This document shows, piece by piece, positions 52,376-61,098 of a stretch of DNA of 64,000 nucleotides. The position numbers and the translations under genes are program-made. This DNA is from Bacteroidota bacterium (GTDB lineage: Bacteria > Bacteroidota > Bacteroidia > B-17B0 > Aurantibacillaceae), in NCBI GenBank assembly GCA_021155905.1, contig JAJNBG010000027.1, forward strand, positions 53,853-117,852, given 5' to 3'. A model generated the notes under the pieces. That model searched no databases, was not told the DNA's origin, and saw nothing but the letters and a program-made list of their open reading frames with translations. Every line of letters starts with the position of its first letter. Positions within the stretch are counted from its first letter, which is position 1.

Positions 52376-54187
52376 ATGACGTTTAAGTCTAAGATTTTAT
52401 ATCTGACTGGACTCTGTTTACTTGTGGCACTTGTTTATTTCAAATTGTTTTCTTCCCATTTTATCAGTTGGGATGACGGTGATGTGGTTCTGAATAATAA
52501 AGACGTTCATCATTTTGATGTTAAAGCGTTTTTTACCAGCTACTATGTCGGTAATTATGCACCTATGAGTATGATTGCTTTTGCTGTTGACTGGCTGATT
52601 TTTAAAGGAAATGCTGCCGGCCATCATGCCATGAGTTTGTTGTTCCATGCCGTGAATACCATACTGGTTTATCAGTTAGTAGCTCTTGTTTTAAAAGATA
52701 AGGTTAAAGCGATTGTTTGTGCTATGATATTTTGCTTTCACCCATTACAGGTAGAAACGATAGCCTGGGTATCGGCAAAAAACAACCTCGTTTATAGTTT
52801 GTTTTTTTTATTGGGTTTAAAGAATTATACTAAATTCCTGATTAACAAAACCAAAAATTATTACCTGTATGCCCTGGTGTTTTTTATGTTATCTGTTTTG
52901 AGCAAACCTTCTGCTGTTTGTTTCCCGCTTGTATTGATGCTTTTGGATTATTTAATGAATGTAAAGATTAGTTTCAAAACTGTATTACTTAATAAAATTC
53001 CTTTCCTCATCATTGCCATCATTCTGGGTGTTGCAACTATTTATACCAGGACAGAAGATAAGTTCATTAATCAGAATCATGCCTTTGCTTTTCATGAAAG
53101 GATTGGCTACGCGGGTTATGCCTTGCTGCAATACTTATATAAATTTTTTATTCCCATAAATTTATCGGTGATTTATCCTTATCCACAAAATAAGATGCTA
53201 AGTATGGCTGTAGGATATGGAATGATAGTTTTATTAGTATTTGTGTTTTATAAATTCTTTCGATCGGCCAAAGTCCTGGTATTTGGTTTGCTGTTTTTTA
53301 TCACGAATTTATTATTGGTGTTGCAGTTCCTACCATTTGGTGAGGTTTTAACCGCTGATCGGTACATGTATCTTCCCATCATTGGTTTGTCAATTGTTTT
53401 ATTATCTGTTTTCCCTCCTAAAGAAAATGCTTTAAAAATTATAGGTGTTTCCTTAACCCTTATTTTTGGAACTTTGACATTTGTGCGCACCGGCGTTTGG
53501 AAAAACAGTATTTCTTTGTACTCCGATATTCTCAAAAAATATCCCCATTCCTTTGTGGCCCTAAATAGTTTGGGGGCCGAATATATGCTGAATAAAAACT
53601 ACGATATGGGACTTCGTTATCTGAATGCTGCCATCAACGAAAATACGGAATATTTTAAAGGCTATTACAACAGGGGTTTGTTATACGCGCAAACAGACCG
53701 AATGAAAGAAGCCCTGCGGGATTTTGATAAAGCCATAGCTCTCAAGCAATATCAAAAAGCATATGTGGCACGCGCGAATGTTTATTATACGTTAAAGGAT
53801 TTTCCAAAGGCAATCAGTGATGCAGAAACCGTTTTGGAAAAAGATCCCGGAAATCCGAAAGCAAATTATGTAATAGCCAATTGTTATGATGATTTGAATC
53901 AGTTGAACAAGGCGATGATTTACTACGATAAGGTAATTTCATCGAATCCGGAAAATCCTTTATATTTTTTGAGAAGGGCTATTGTATTTGGCAAAATGCA
54001 AAAATTTGAATCCTGTTTGAAAGACCTCGAGGTTACAACTAATCTCGCACCCGGGTATGCAGAAGCCTATTACTGGAAAGGTGTAGCCAAAGTAAACTTA
54101 AAACAAAGCCCTTGTTCCGATTTAAGAAAAGCAGTAGAATTGGGATTTGCTGCCGCTCAGCAGCCTTTGGAGAATTATTGCAGATAG
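52376..54187 (+). CDS. TMTC-like multi-pass membrane protein with C-terminal TPR repeats
   Basis: This protein of 603 residues has about ten transmembrane helices (about 8-375) followed by TPR repeats (about 385-600). The first lumenal loop HFISWDDGDVVLNNKDV carries the acidic pair typical of GT-C glycosyltransferases. FCFHPLQVETIAWVSAKNNLVY and GEVLTADRYMYLPIIG match eukaryotic-type TMTC O-mannosyltransferases and their bacterial relatives. TPR text includes NRGLLYAQTDRMKEALRDFDKAI. The ATG at 52376 is used; the frame extends to a TTG at 52346, which overlaps the -7 box. An envelope glycosyltransferase role is inferred, but the sugar and acceptor are unknown. Confidence 0.82.
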   Translation: MTFKSKILYLTGLCLLVALVYFKLFSSHFISWDDGDVVLNNKDVHHFDVKAFFTSYYVGNYAPMSMIAFAVDWLIFKGNAAGHHAMSLLFHAVNTILVYQLVALVLKDKVKAIVCAMIFCFHPLQVETIAWVSAKNNLVYSLFFLLGLKNYTKFLINKTKNYYLYALVFFMLSVLSKPSAVCFPLVLMLLDYLMNVKISFKTVLLNKIPFLIIAIILGVATIYTRTEDKFINQNHAFAFHERIGYAGYALLQYLYKFFIPINLSVIYPYPQNKMLSMAVGYGMIVLLVFVFYKFFRSAKVLVFGLLFFITNLLLVLQFLPFGEVLTADRYMYLPIIGLSIVLLSVFPPKENALKIIGVSLTLIFGTLTFVRTGVWKNSISLYSDILKKYPHSFVALNSLGAEYMLNKNYDMGLRYLNAAINENTEYFKGYYNRGLLYAQTDRMKEALRDFDKAIALKQYQKAYVARANVYYTLKDFPKAISDAETVLEKDPGNPKANYVIANCYDDLNQLNKAMIYYDKVISSNPENPLYFLRRAIVFGKMQKFESCLKDLEVTTNLAPGYAEAYYWKGVAKVNLKQSPCSDLRKAVELGFAAAQQPLENYCR

Positions 54188-54259
54188 AGCGCTCACTTTT
54201 TTTACAAGACTTTTTTGCATGGATCTGCCTCTTTTTTGTTTACTTTGTGACCTGAAAAC

Positions 54260-55339
54260 GTGAACATTCAACCATTAAATAGCTGGATCACCAAAGGTAA
54301 CGAACCATTACTCATTGCAGGTCCCTGTGGTGCAGAAACTGAAGAGCAGGTACTGCAAACGGCAAAAGAACTTTCACAAATCAATGGGATTAAGTTATTC
54401 AGAGCAGGTATATGGAAACCCCGCACCAGGCCAAATGCATTTGAAGGCGTTGGAGAAAAAGGACTGGAGTGGTTAAGAGAAGTTCAGAAGCAATTTAATT
54501 TAAAAACAACCGTTGAGGTGGCGAATGCAAACCACACGGAATTAGCTTTGAAGCATGGTGTAGATGCGTTATGGATTGGTGCCCGCACGACAGGTAATCC
54601 TTTTAGTGTGCAGGAAATTGCAGATGTACTGAAAGGAGTGGACATTCCCGTGTTTATCAAGAACCCGATTCACGCCGATATGCAATTATGGTTGGGAGCC
54701 ATTGAACGCCTTTCCAATTCCGGGATTACAAAATTGGCAGCCATTCATCGTGGTTTTCATTATGCCGGCAAAACGAAATACCGCAATAAACCATTATGGG
54801 AAATTGCTATCGAGCTTAAAACCCTATTGCCCGAATTGCCTATTATTTGCGATCCCAGCCATATTTCAGGAAACAGGGAGTTGATTCCGGGCGTGGCTCA
54901 AAAAGCATTGGATCTTGGAATGAACGGTTTAATGATCGAATCACATATAGATCCTTCGGTAGCTTTAAGTGATGCTCAACAACAATTGACGCCTGCCGCG
55001 CTGAAACAGTTACTGAACGAATTGGTTTATCGTCAGGCTTTTTCGCCGGATCCAGAATGTTTGGATAAACTGCATCAGTTCAGAAACATGATCGATGAGG
55101 TGGATGATGAGCTGATCAACGTTTTGAAGAAGCGAATGAATATCATAGAGCAGATTGGAGAATACAAAAAAGAAAAAGGCATCACCATTTTTCAATTGGA
55201 ACGTTGGCAGGAAATTTTACGCACACGTTCTCAATGGGCAGAAAAACTTGGAATTCCCAGGGCTCATACAGAGAAGCTTTGTCAATTGTTACATGAAGAA
55301 TCCATTCGGATTCAAACTGAGGTTATGAATAAAAAGTAA
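54260..55339 (+). CDS. Bifunctional DAHP synthase / chorismate mutase
   Basis: This protein of 359 residues joins two steps of aromatic amino acid synthesis. Residues 1-260 form a type I-beta (KDOPS-like) 3-deoxy-7-phosphoheptulonate synthase with IAGPCGAETEEQV, FRAGIWKPRTRP, WIGARTTGNPF, IKNPIHADMQLW and ICDPSHISGNRE. Residues 270-355 form an AroQ-type chorismate mutase with FRNMIDEVDDELINVLKKRM and QLERWQEIL. By family precedent the mutase half can confer allosteric control on the synthase half. The start is GTG at 54260, because the first strand follows at once and no ATG is available. It converges with the next gene with a 7-base gap. Confidence 0.95.
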   Translation: MNIQPLNSWITKGNEPLLIAGPCGAETEEQVLQTAKELSQINGIKLFRAGIWKPRTRPNAFEGVGEKGLEWLREVQKQFNLKTTVEVANANHTELALKHGVDALWIGARTTGNPFSVQEIADVLKGVDIPVFIKNPIHADMQLWLGAIERLSNSGITKLAAIHRGFHYAGKTKYRNKPLWEIAIELKTLLPELPIICDPSHISGNRELIPGVAQKALDLGMNGLMIESHIDPSVALSDAQQQLTPAALKQLLNELVYRQAFSPDPECLDKLHQFRNMIDEVDDELINVLKKRMNIIEQIGEYKKEKGITIFQLERWQEILRTRSQWAEKLGIPRAHTEKLCQLLHEESIRIQTEVMNKK

Positions 55340-55346
55340 TTATTTC

Positions 55347-56048
55347 TTAATCCCTTCTGTTTCCCATAAATCTCCAGATATAATAAGCTAAGGTTGCAAT
55401 GGAACCCAATGCAGAAATAAAATAAGTGTATGCGGCCCATTTTAGTGCGTCCTTCGCATCGGCATTTTCCTGTCCCCTGGTTATTCCCGATTTATCAAGC
55501 CAGACCAGCGCTCTTTGGCTGGCGTCTACCTCTACCGGTAAAGTAATAATGCTGAATAGAGTAATAATGCTTTGTAAAACAATGAAGAGTAGTAACATGC
55601 CATTGGTGAGGGAAGGTATAGTAAATGCAATTAAGGCAAGCCCAAATGTCAGAAAGTTCATTAGGGTCGAACTGATCTGAACAGCAGGCACTAACTTACT
55701 TCTTATGGTTAACCACTGATAAGCAGTAGCATGCTGAACCGCATGGCCGCACTCGTGAGCGGCAATAGCGGCGGATGCGACATGTCGTCCGTGAAACACA
55801 TCACGACTTAAATTGACAGTTTTATTTGCAGGATTATAGTGATCGGTTAACTGGCCTTCCACTGATATAACATTGACATCGTAAATGCCATTATCATGTA
55901 ACATTTTTTCTGCGATGTCTTTTCCGGATAAGCCACTGCTCAGGGCTTCCTGTGAATATTGTGCGAATTTGCTTTTCAATCGGTTACTGACAAGCATACC
56001 GATGCCGATAAATGCAATACTGATAATTAATAGAATTGGGTCAAACAT
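55347..56048 (-). CDS. Membrane zinc metallopeptidase (YugP family)
   Basis: This 233-residue membrane protein belongs to the YugP-type neutral zinc metallopeptidase family. The zinc motif is His98-Glu99-x-x-His102 (AAHECGHAVQHA). Four hydrophobic segments are visible: residues 4-20, around 115-140, 150-175 and 210-228. The text SGLSGKDIAEKMLHDNGI, VNLSRDVFHGRHVASAAIA and LPVEVDASQRAL is typical. It is probably a housekeeping protease of the cytoplasmic membrane; the natural substrate is not known. Confidence 0.92.
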   Translation of the reverse strand: MFDPILLIISIAFIGIGMLVSNRLKSKFAQYSQEALSSGLSGKDIAEKMLHDNGIYDVNVISVEGQLTDHYNPANKTVNLSRDVFHGRHVASAAIAAHECGHAVQHATAYQWLTIRSKLVPAVQISSTLMNFLTFGLALIAFTIPSLTNGMLLLFIVLQSIITLFSIITLPVEVDASQRALVWLDKSGITRGQENADAKDALKWAAYTYFISALGSIATLAYYIWRFMGNRRD

Positions 56049-56131
56049 GATTTGTTTTTTATAATCAGTTCGTCAATTTGAATACCAGAATGTTTTTTTA
56101 TGACAAAATATCATTTTTTTGACAGGATGAA

Positions 56132-56632
56132 TTATTCTGCAACCCTTTTCCCTAATATAATAAGACCTCTTTCTGCATCAACCATATTTGCAATTTTGGG
56201 TAAATGCGCCCATTTTTCGAAACCCATTGTATAAAAGAGTTTTAAACTGGGTTCATTGTGATCAAAAATAAAACCTAATAAAGTTTTAACGTTCAGTTCC
56301 GGACAGACATCAATTGCTTTCTGCAGGCAAAGTTTTCCGAGCCCTTTTCCTCTTGCCATTTCTTCAAGGTAAATACTCACTTCTACGGTCCCATCGTATG
56401 CCGGCCTTCCATAAAACGAATTGAAACTCATCCAGCCTGCATAACTTCCATCCACATTCACGATCCATAAAGGACGACGATTGGGACTATGTGCATCAAA
56501 CCATGCTTGTTTACTTTCAACTGTGACCGGTTCCAGATCGGCTGTGACCAGGCGGGAGGGTACTGTTGAATTATAAGTTGCCACAATTCCCGAAAGATCA
56601 TTTTGTTGGGCAGGTATAAATTTTACAACCAT
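56132..56632 (-). CDS. GNAT-family N-acetyltransferase (phosphinothricin acetyltransferase-like)
   Basis: This 166-residue acetyltransferase uses acetyl-CoA. The acetyl-CoA pyrophosphate loop is ARGKGLGKL (about residues 93-101). The preceding strand VEVSIYLEEMARG and the later GFIFDHNEPSLKLFYTMGFEKW are typical of the Pat/YncA branch. The start YNSTVPSRLVTADLEPVT fits the same branch. The likely substrates are amino acids or analogues such as methionine sulfoximine, by family precedent only. Confidence 0.88.
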   Translation of the reverse strand: MVVKFIPAQQNDLSGIVATYNSTVPSRLVTADLEPVTVESKQAWFDAHSPNRRPLWIVNVDGSYAGWMSFNSFYGRPAYDGTVEVSIYLEEMARGKGLGKLCLQKAIDVCPELNVKTLLGFIFDHNEPSLKLFYTMGFEKWAHLPKIANMVDAERGLIILGKRVAE

Positions 56633-56641
56633 AGGATATCA

Positions 56642-56678
56642 ACTAAAAACCCTTGAAATTAATAAATTTCAAGGGTTT
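56642..56678 (-). terminator. Hairpin terminator after the BNR-repeat T9SS gene
   Basis: AAACCCTTGAAATT (56647-56660) and AATTTCAAGGGTTT (56665-56678) form a perfect 14-bp stem with a four-base loop. On the minus strand a short T tract follows. It lies 10 bases upstream of the acetyltransferase start, so it insulates that gene. Confidence 0.75.
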
Positions 56679-56708
56679 AAGCAATTTGATTTTCTAAAGT
56701 ATCAATGG

Positions 56709-57848
56709 TTATTCAATAATAATTTTTTTAGTGTAGCCTTTTCCGTCTTCATCAATCTTTACGAAATAAATTCCTTTACTAACATGAGACAAATTTATTT
56801 CACCTAATTCGTATTGTTCCAGAATTTTATCTCCCAAAAGATTATAGACTTCGACGGTTATATTTTTTGAAAACTTATTATCTGATTCGATTTTAAAAGT
56901 ACCTGCACTTGGATTTGGGAATAAATTAACATGAGATTTTTCAAGCTCCTCGACACCTACAACCATTTCGGATAACGCACGCTTCCAAACGCCATTGCCA
57001 TAAGTTCCACAATAAATATCAGAGCCTACAATAACTAATGACCTTATGTCGTATGGTGTTAAACCTGTATTCACGGCCGCCCATGATGTTCCATTATTTG
57101 TAGATAAACGAACTCCACCACTGGAGGTACCGGCAAAAACATTGTTTCCGATTCCAACGAGCGCGTTAAAACCGTTACTACCAGCACTTTGAGTCCAGTT
57201 AGCTCCATTATCAGATGACATATATAGACCTCCATCTCCTGAAGCTGTTCCTGCAAACATCATCGATCCGTTTATTAGGAAAGAATAGAAATTTTTATTT
57301 GTTAGTCCATAAGTAGTCCAGCTACTACCGCTGTTGGTCGATATTCTCACGCCGCTTCCCGGACCTCCATTTATACCAGTAAGAATGGTTGAACCGCTCG
57401 TTGCTAATGCCCATACTGATCCGGATAGTATGTTGCTCCAGCTGCCGCCAGTATTAGTTGATAACAATACTCCACCATTTGTTCCGGCAAATACATTAGA
57501 TCCACTTATTGATAAGGCATTATAGGTTCCTCCGGGTGTCTGGTTCCAGGAAGTTGCACTATTGGTAGATGTAAATACTCCCCCGTTAGTCGCCCCGGCA
57601 AAAACAGTTGAACCATTCACAGCAATTGCATTTGCATTATAACCTAATCCGAGTTGACTTAATGTCCAGGTATTTCCATTATCGGTAGATACGTGTACTC
57701 CATTTGGAGAGCCGGCATAAATAGTCGTTCCATCAGAGGCAAGGCTGCTGATAACCCCTGTAGTAAAGGAAGTTTGTGCCCATTGGGCGTGTGTTGTTAT
57801 GTTCCATCCGAAAAAGATAAGCATGAAGTAAGTAAATTTTGTTTTCAT
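56709..57848 (-). CDS. Secreted T9SS type A protein with BNR-like repeats
   Basis: This 379-residue protein has a signal peptide (residues 1-21, ending THAQ). At least six repeats of about 40 residues fill residues 25-290. Each pairs an Asp-box-like STDNGNTWT, STNTGGSW, STNSGSSWT or STNNGTSW with VFAGTNGG or IYAGSPNG text, as in a beta propeller. The C-terminal 75 residues are a type A sorting domain: LFPNPSAGTFKIES, VEVYNLLGDKILE and VSKGIYFVKI, ending KKIIIE. It is a small relative of the 1070-residue propeller protein at 9897. Its function is unknown. Confidence 0.85.
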   Translation of the reverse strand: MKTKFTYFMLIFFGWNITTHAQWAQTSFTTGVISSLASDGTTIYAGSPNGVHVSTDNGNTWTLSQLGLGYNANAIAVNGSTVFAGATNGGVFTSTNSATSWNQTPGGTYNALSISGSNVFAGTNGGVLLSTNTGGSWSNILSGSVWALATSGSTILTGINGGPGSGVRISTNSGSSWTTYGLTNKNFYSFLINGSMMFAGTASGDGGLYMSSDNGANWTQSAGSNGFNALVGIGNNVFAGTSSGGVRLSTNNGTSWAAVNTGLTPYDIRSLVIVGSDIYCGTYGNGVWKRALSEMVVGVEELEKSHVNLFPNPSAGTFKIESDNKFSKNITVEVYNLLGDKILEQYELGEINLSHVSKGIYFVKIDEDGKGYTKKIIIE

Positions 57849-57889
57849 ATGAATATATTAAAATGTTTATACAAACTTCCTGATAATAT

Positions 57890-57897
57890 TAATTTTG
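57890..57897 (+). promoter_or_regulatory. Candidate -7 element of the sensor kinase gene
   Basis: TAATTTTG is an exact TAnnTTTG match, about 81 bases before the preferred ATG at 57979. No TTTG lies at the standard spacing. Confidence 0.35.
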
Positions 57898-57978
57898 GAA
57901 AATAGTGCATTTGTACTAGTACAAGAAAACCAGAATGTAGAGAGAAAATATTTCAGGAAAATAGTTACATTTAAATCA

Positions 57979-59583
57979 ATGCTTTGTCGTATAAAGTTTA
58001 TTTGCTTGTTGTTTATTCTGTCGTCTTCCATGTTGATGTCACAGGTAACTTTTAATGATTTCATCAAATTGTCTGATAGGAAATTGGACGAAGGTGCTAT
58101 TGCCGAAGCGATGAAGAGTGCTATTAAAGCTTTGGAGATCGCAGAAAAAGATAAACGCTGTGATCAGGTGGTAAAATCATTTTTAAAAATTGGACGCGTT
58201 CACTATCGTATGAGTGATAAAAAGCTGGCATTAAAAGACTGGCTTCATGCAGAACAGATGCTTGATTCCTGTCAGATCGATAGCCTTAAGTCAAAAGTAT
58301 ATTACCACATTGGGAGCTTGTGTTCGGAGATAAATATGTACGATTCTTCACTGCTATACTTAAATAAGGCAGCATTGACTTTGAAAAATACAACACGCTA
58401 TACGGAGTTATCAAGGTTGAATTCTGTATTGGCAGATTTTTACATGCTTAGAAGAGTGGACCTTGATGAAGCTGAGAAGCATATCATAGAAGCGGAGAAA
58501 TATGCGAAGCTGGGTGGAGATCCGGGATGGCTTTCTTTTGCAACATCAAAAAGAGCCATATTTTATAGCGCACGTCATAATTATGCTGAGGCATTAAAAT
58601 ATTGGCGAATTGTTTTAAGTCAATGCGAAGCAGGCGGAGATATGGAAGGAACATTAAGTGCTATGAGAAATGTTGCAGAGAATTTAGTTATGTTAAGTGG
58701 ACAACGAGAAGCAAAAGATGTTTACGGGCGTTTCATTGCATTAAAGGATTCTTTATTTAAAGCCGAAACTGCTTCCAAAGTGGCAGAGTACGAAACACTT
58801 TATAAAACTGAAAAAAAGGAAAGGGAAAATAAAATACTTCAACAGGAGAATAGTTTAACCCAGGCAAAACTGCAGGCAAGAAATAATACCATCATTGGCC
58901 TGGTTATAGGTATTTTATTAATTATCGCCTTAGTAGCATGGAGAGTCAGTGTAATGAATTTAAGAAAAAAGGAAAAAGAGCTCGAAACATCCAAAGCGAT
59001 ACAAAAGGAAAAAGAACGTATATCCAGGGATCTGCATGATAATGTAGGCGGTCAGCTCTCTTATGTTCTTTATTCAATTGATGGCATTAATGATCAGGAT
59101 GCAGCAAAGCGATCAGAGATTGCAATTAGTATTAATAGTTCTGTAAGAAACGTGATCAGTAATTTGCGAGAAACGATCTGGGCCATAAGTGATGAATCCA
59201 TTTCTGTGAGCGATCTTTCAGATAAATTAAAGGTGTATGCAAGAGCAATGTTTAAGAATACAGAAACTAAACTTTCATTCTCTGAAGATATTCAAAATGA
59301 TCTTAAATTAAATTCTTTATTGAGCTTAAATGCATATCGCATTTGCCAGGAGATTATTAATAACGCTTTTAAACATTCAAAAGCAAGCGAGCTTAAAATC
59401 GGTATTTATTGTGATAAACAATTAAAATTAGTCATTAGTGACAATGGAATAGGTTTTGAAAGTGCGATGGACAATGAAGGATACGGCATATCTAATATTA
59501 CTAAGCGTGCAGAGGAAGTCGGGATTACAATTGAATTGATGTCGAAACCGGGAAAGGGAACCCGTTATTCGCTTATGGTATAA
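57979..59583 (+). CDS. TPR-containing NarX/DesK-type sensor histidine kinase
   Basis: This kinase of 534 residues has a signal sequence (MLCRIKFICLLFILSSSM), a TPR-rich periplasmic sensor part (about 25-260), one transmembrane helix (about 308-330, IIGLVIGILLIIALVAW), a HisKA_3 dimerisation domain and a HATPase domain. The phosphorylated residue is His353 in ISRDLHDNVGGQLS. The ATPase boxes are CQEIINNAFKHSKAS (N box), DNGIGF (G1) and GYGISNITKRAEEVG (G2). The ATG at 57979 is preferred because it opens a signal peptide; the frame extends 84 bases upstream. The response regulator follows 54 bases after its stop and is its likely partner. Confidence 0.92.
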   Translation: MLCRIKFICLLFILSSSMLMSQVTFNDFIKLSDRKLDEGAIAEAMKSAIKALEIAEKDKRCDQVVKSFLKIGRVHYRMSDKKLALKDWLHAEQMLDSCQIDSLKSKVYYHIGSLCSEINMYDSSLLYLNKAALTLKNTTRYTELSRLNSVLADFYMLRRVDLDEAEKHIIEAEKYAKLGGDPGWLSFATSKRAIFYSARHNYAEALKYWRIVLSQCEAGGDMEGTLSAMRNVAENLVMLSGQREAKDVYGRFIALKDSLFKAETASKVAEYETLYKTEKKERENKILQQENSLTQAKLQARNNTIIGLVIGILLIIALVAWRVSVMNLRKKEKELETSKAIQKEKERISRDLHDNVGGQLSYVLYSIDGINDQDAAKRSEIAISINSSVRNVISNLRETIWAISDESISVSDLSDKLKVYARAMFKNTETKLSFSEDIQNDLKLNSLLSLNAYRICQEIINNAFKHSKASELKIGIYCDKQLKLVISDNGIGFESAMDNEGYGISNITKRAEEVGITIELMSKPGKGTRYSLMV

Positions 59584-59637
59584 ATGTACTATTTTGTTTA
59601 ATGAAACTAAGCAGCACTTTTGATGAAAAATAGAAGA

Positions 59638-60297
59638 ATGACATACATAGCAATTGTTGATGATAAGAAAGTGTTGAGAAACACACTGAAAGAAAAATTA
59701 AGTGTGTTTGAAAATTACGAAGTTTTATTTACAGCAGAAAACGGGAAAGATTTTTTGGAGAAGATGACAGAAGCACATAAGGCAATTGATCCGGATGTTA
59801 TTTTGATGGACATTGATATGCCTGTTATGAATGGCATTGAGGCTGTTGAAAAAGGTAAAGAGCGTTATCCAAACTCAAAATTTTTAATGTTGACTATTTT
59901 TGATGAAGACGATAAGATTTTCAACGCTATTAAAGCCGGTGCCGATGGTTATTTATTGAAAGACGAACCGGTGGAAAAAATCAAAGAAGCTATCAGTAAT
60001 TTATTAAATGATGAAGGTGCGCCAATGTCACCAAGTATAGCGAGGAGAGCACTTAAATTATTGATGAATGCAAAAGTGGACACTAATGCCTCACCACCTG
60101 TTCAAACTGATTATCATTTGACTGAGCGCGAAAAAGAGGTGTTAACTTTATTAGTTGAAGGGTTAGAATATAAAGAGATCGGTAACAAATTGGATGTTAG
60201 TCCAAATACTATCAGAAATCATATCAGCAATATTTACAAAAAGTTGCACGTAACGTCAAAAACACAGGCAATCAGGGTGTTTTTGAACAATCAATAG
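59638..60297 (+). CDS. LuxR/NarL-type response regulator
   Basis: This regulator of 219 residues has a receiver domain (about 1-125) and a C-terminal LuxR-type helix-turn-helix. The phosphorylated Asp58 is in ILMDIDMPVMNG. The acidic pair is in YIAIVDDKKV, the conserved Thr is in MLTIFDEDD and the Lys in YLLKDEP. The DNA-binding part has LTEREKEVLTLLVEGLEYKEIG and SPNTIRNHISNIYKKL. The ATG at 59638 places the first beta strand as usual; starts at 59623 and 59620 are possible. It is encoded right after its kinase. The target genes are unknown; the divergent BNR-repeat secreted protein is one candidate. Confidence 0.93.
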   Translation: MTYIAIVDDKKVLRNTLKEKLSVFENYEVLFTAENGKDFLEKMTEAHKAIDPDVILMDIDMPVMNGIEAVEKGKERYPNSKFLMLTIFDEDDKIFNAIKAGADGYLLKDEPVEKIKEAISNLLNDEGAPMSPSIARRALKLLMNAKVDTNASPPVQTDYHLTEREKEVLTLLVEGLEYKEIGNKLDVSPNTIRNHISNIYKKLHVTSKTQAIRVFLNNQ

Positions 60298-60299
60298 AA

Positions 60300-61097
60300 T
60301 TATTTGAAGCAAACCCTTAAAAATTTTTTTAAAGCCTGGTTACTCCGTCGCGGACTTTCTAAAAACCCCATGTGTCCGTCATGCTCTAAGTACAGGATAT
60401 GTTTGTCTTTTATAAGCTCGCTTTGCTCTAATAGCTGTTGATAGGGAAGGACATTGTCCAATTCACCAATAACCATCATAACCGGATAATGAGCCATGCC
60501 TAAAATAATGTCCCTGTTGGGCCGGTCCTTCATGCCTTCCAGGGAAGCGATGATGGATTGTTTGGATGTTTTAGCAGCAATTTTTTGAGCGAAGGCAATT
60601 TCGTCTTTCAGGTATTTGAAATTCTTTTTCGCAAATAAATTTTTGACGACCTCTGTGGTATAAATTTTATGGTTCGCTTTTACGACTTTAATGGATCGTG
60701 TCCGGTCCCTTTTCTTTTCTTCACTATCGGCATAGGCTGTAGAGTGGTATAAGCACAGTCCTTTTAAATTGTCAGGAAAAAGATCAGCGAATGCCAACGC
60801 TGCATAGCCGCCCATGCTATGTCCGATAATGACATATTTTTTTAAACGCAGACTATCCATGACTGCTTTTACACATTTCGCGATCAATTCAGAGGTATGC
60901 ACATAGCCAAAACAATCTGTGTCGCCATGGCCAGGAAGATCAATAGCAATTACACGATACGAGTTTGAAAGACTTTCAATTGTGCTGTCCCATATTTGAC
61001 GCGATCCCAAAAAACCATGAAGAAGAACAACGGCTCTTCCTTTACCGGTGTCGGAAAAAGTAACGTTTCCTTTTTTAAATATGACGGTTTTCAGCAT
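60300..61097 (-). CDS. Alpha/beta hydrolase
   Basis: This hydrolase of 265 residues belongs to the alpha/beta superfamily. The nucleophile is Ser94 in IIGHSMGGYAA. The oxyanion loop is LLHGFLGSRQIWD (about 26-38), the acid is the Asp in VIGELDNVLPY and the final His is in EHDGHMGFLES. The text resembles the esterase/MenH-like group, but the substrate is not evident. The ATG at 61097 is chosen since it is one base after the stop of the J-domain gene (TAACATG). The open frame continues upstream inside that gene. The two are probably co-transcribed. Confidence 0.9.
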   Translation of the reverse strand: MLKTVIFKKGNVTFSDTGKGRAVVLLHGFLGSRQIWDSTIESLSNSYRVIAIDLPGHGDTDCFGYVHTSELIAKCVKAVMDSLRLKKYVIIGHSMGGYAALAFADLFPDNLKGLCLYHSTAYADSEEKKRDRTRSIKVVKANHKIYTTEVVKNLFAKKNFKYLKDEIAFAQKIAAKTSKQSIIASLEGMKDRPNRDIILGMAHYPVMMVIGELDNVLPYQQLLEQSELIKDKHILYLEHDGHMGFLESPRRSNQALKKFLRVCFK

Positions 61098-61098
61098 G

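Noticed and set aside
54187..54205. Palindrome GAGCGCTC after the TMTC-like gene
   Set aside because: The arms are four bases with no loop, so it cannot form a normal terminator hairpin despite the T tract that follows.
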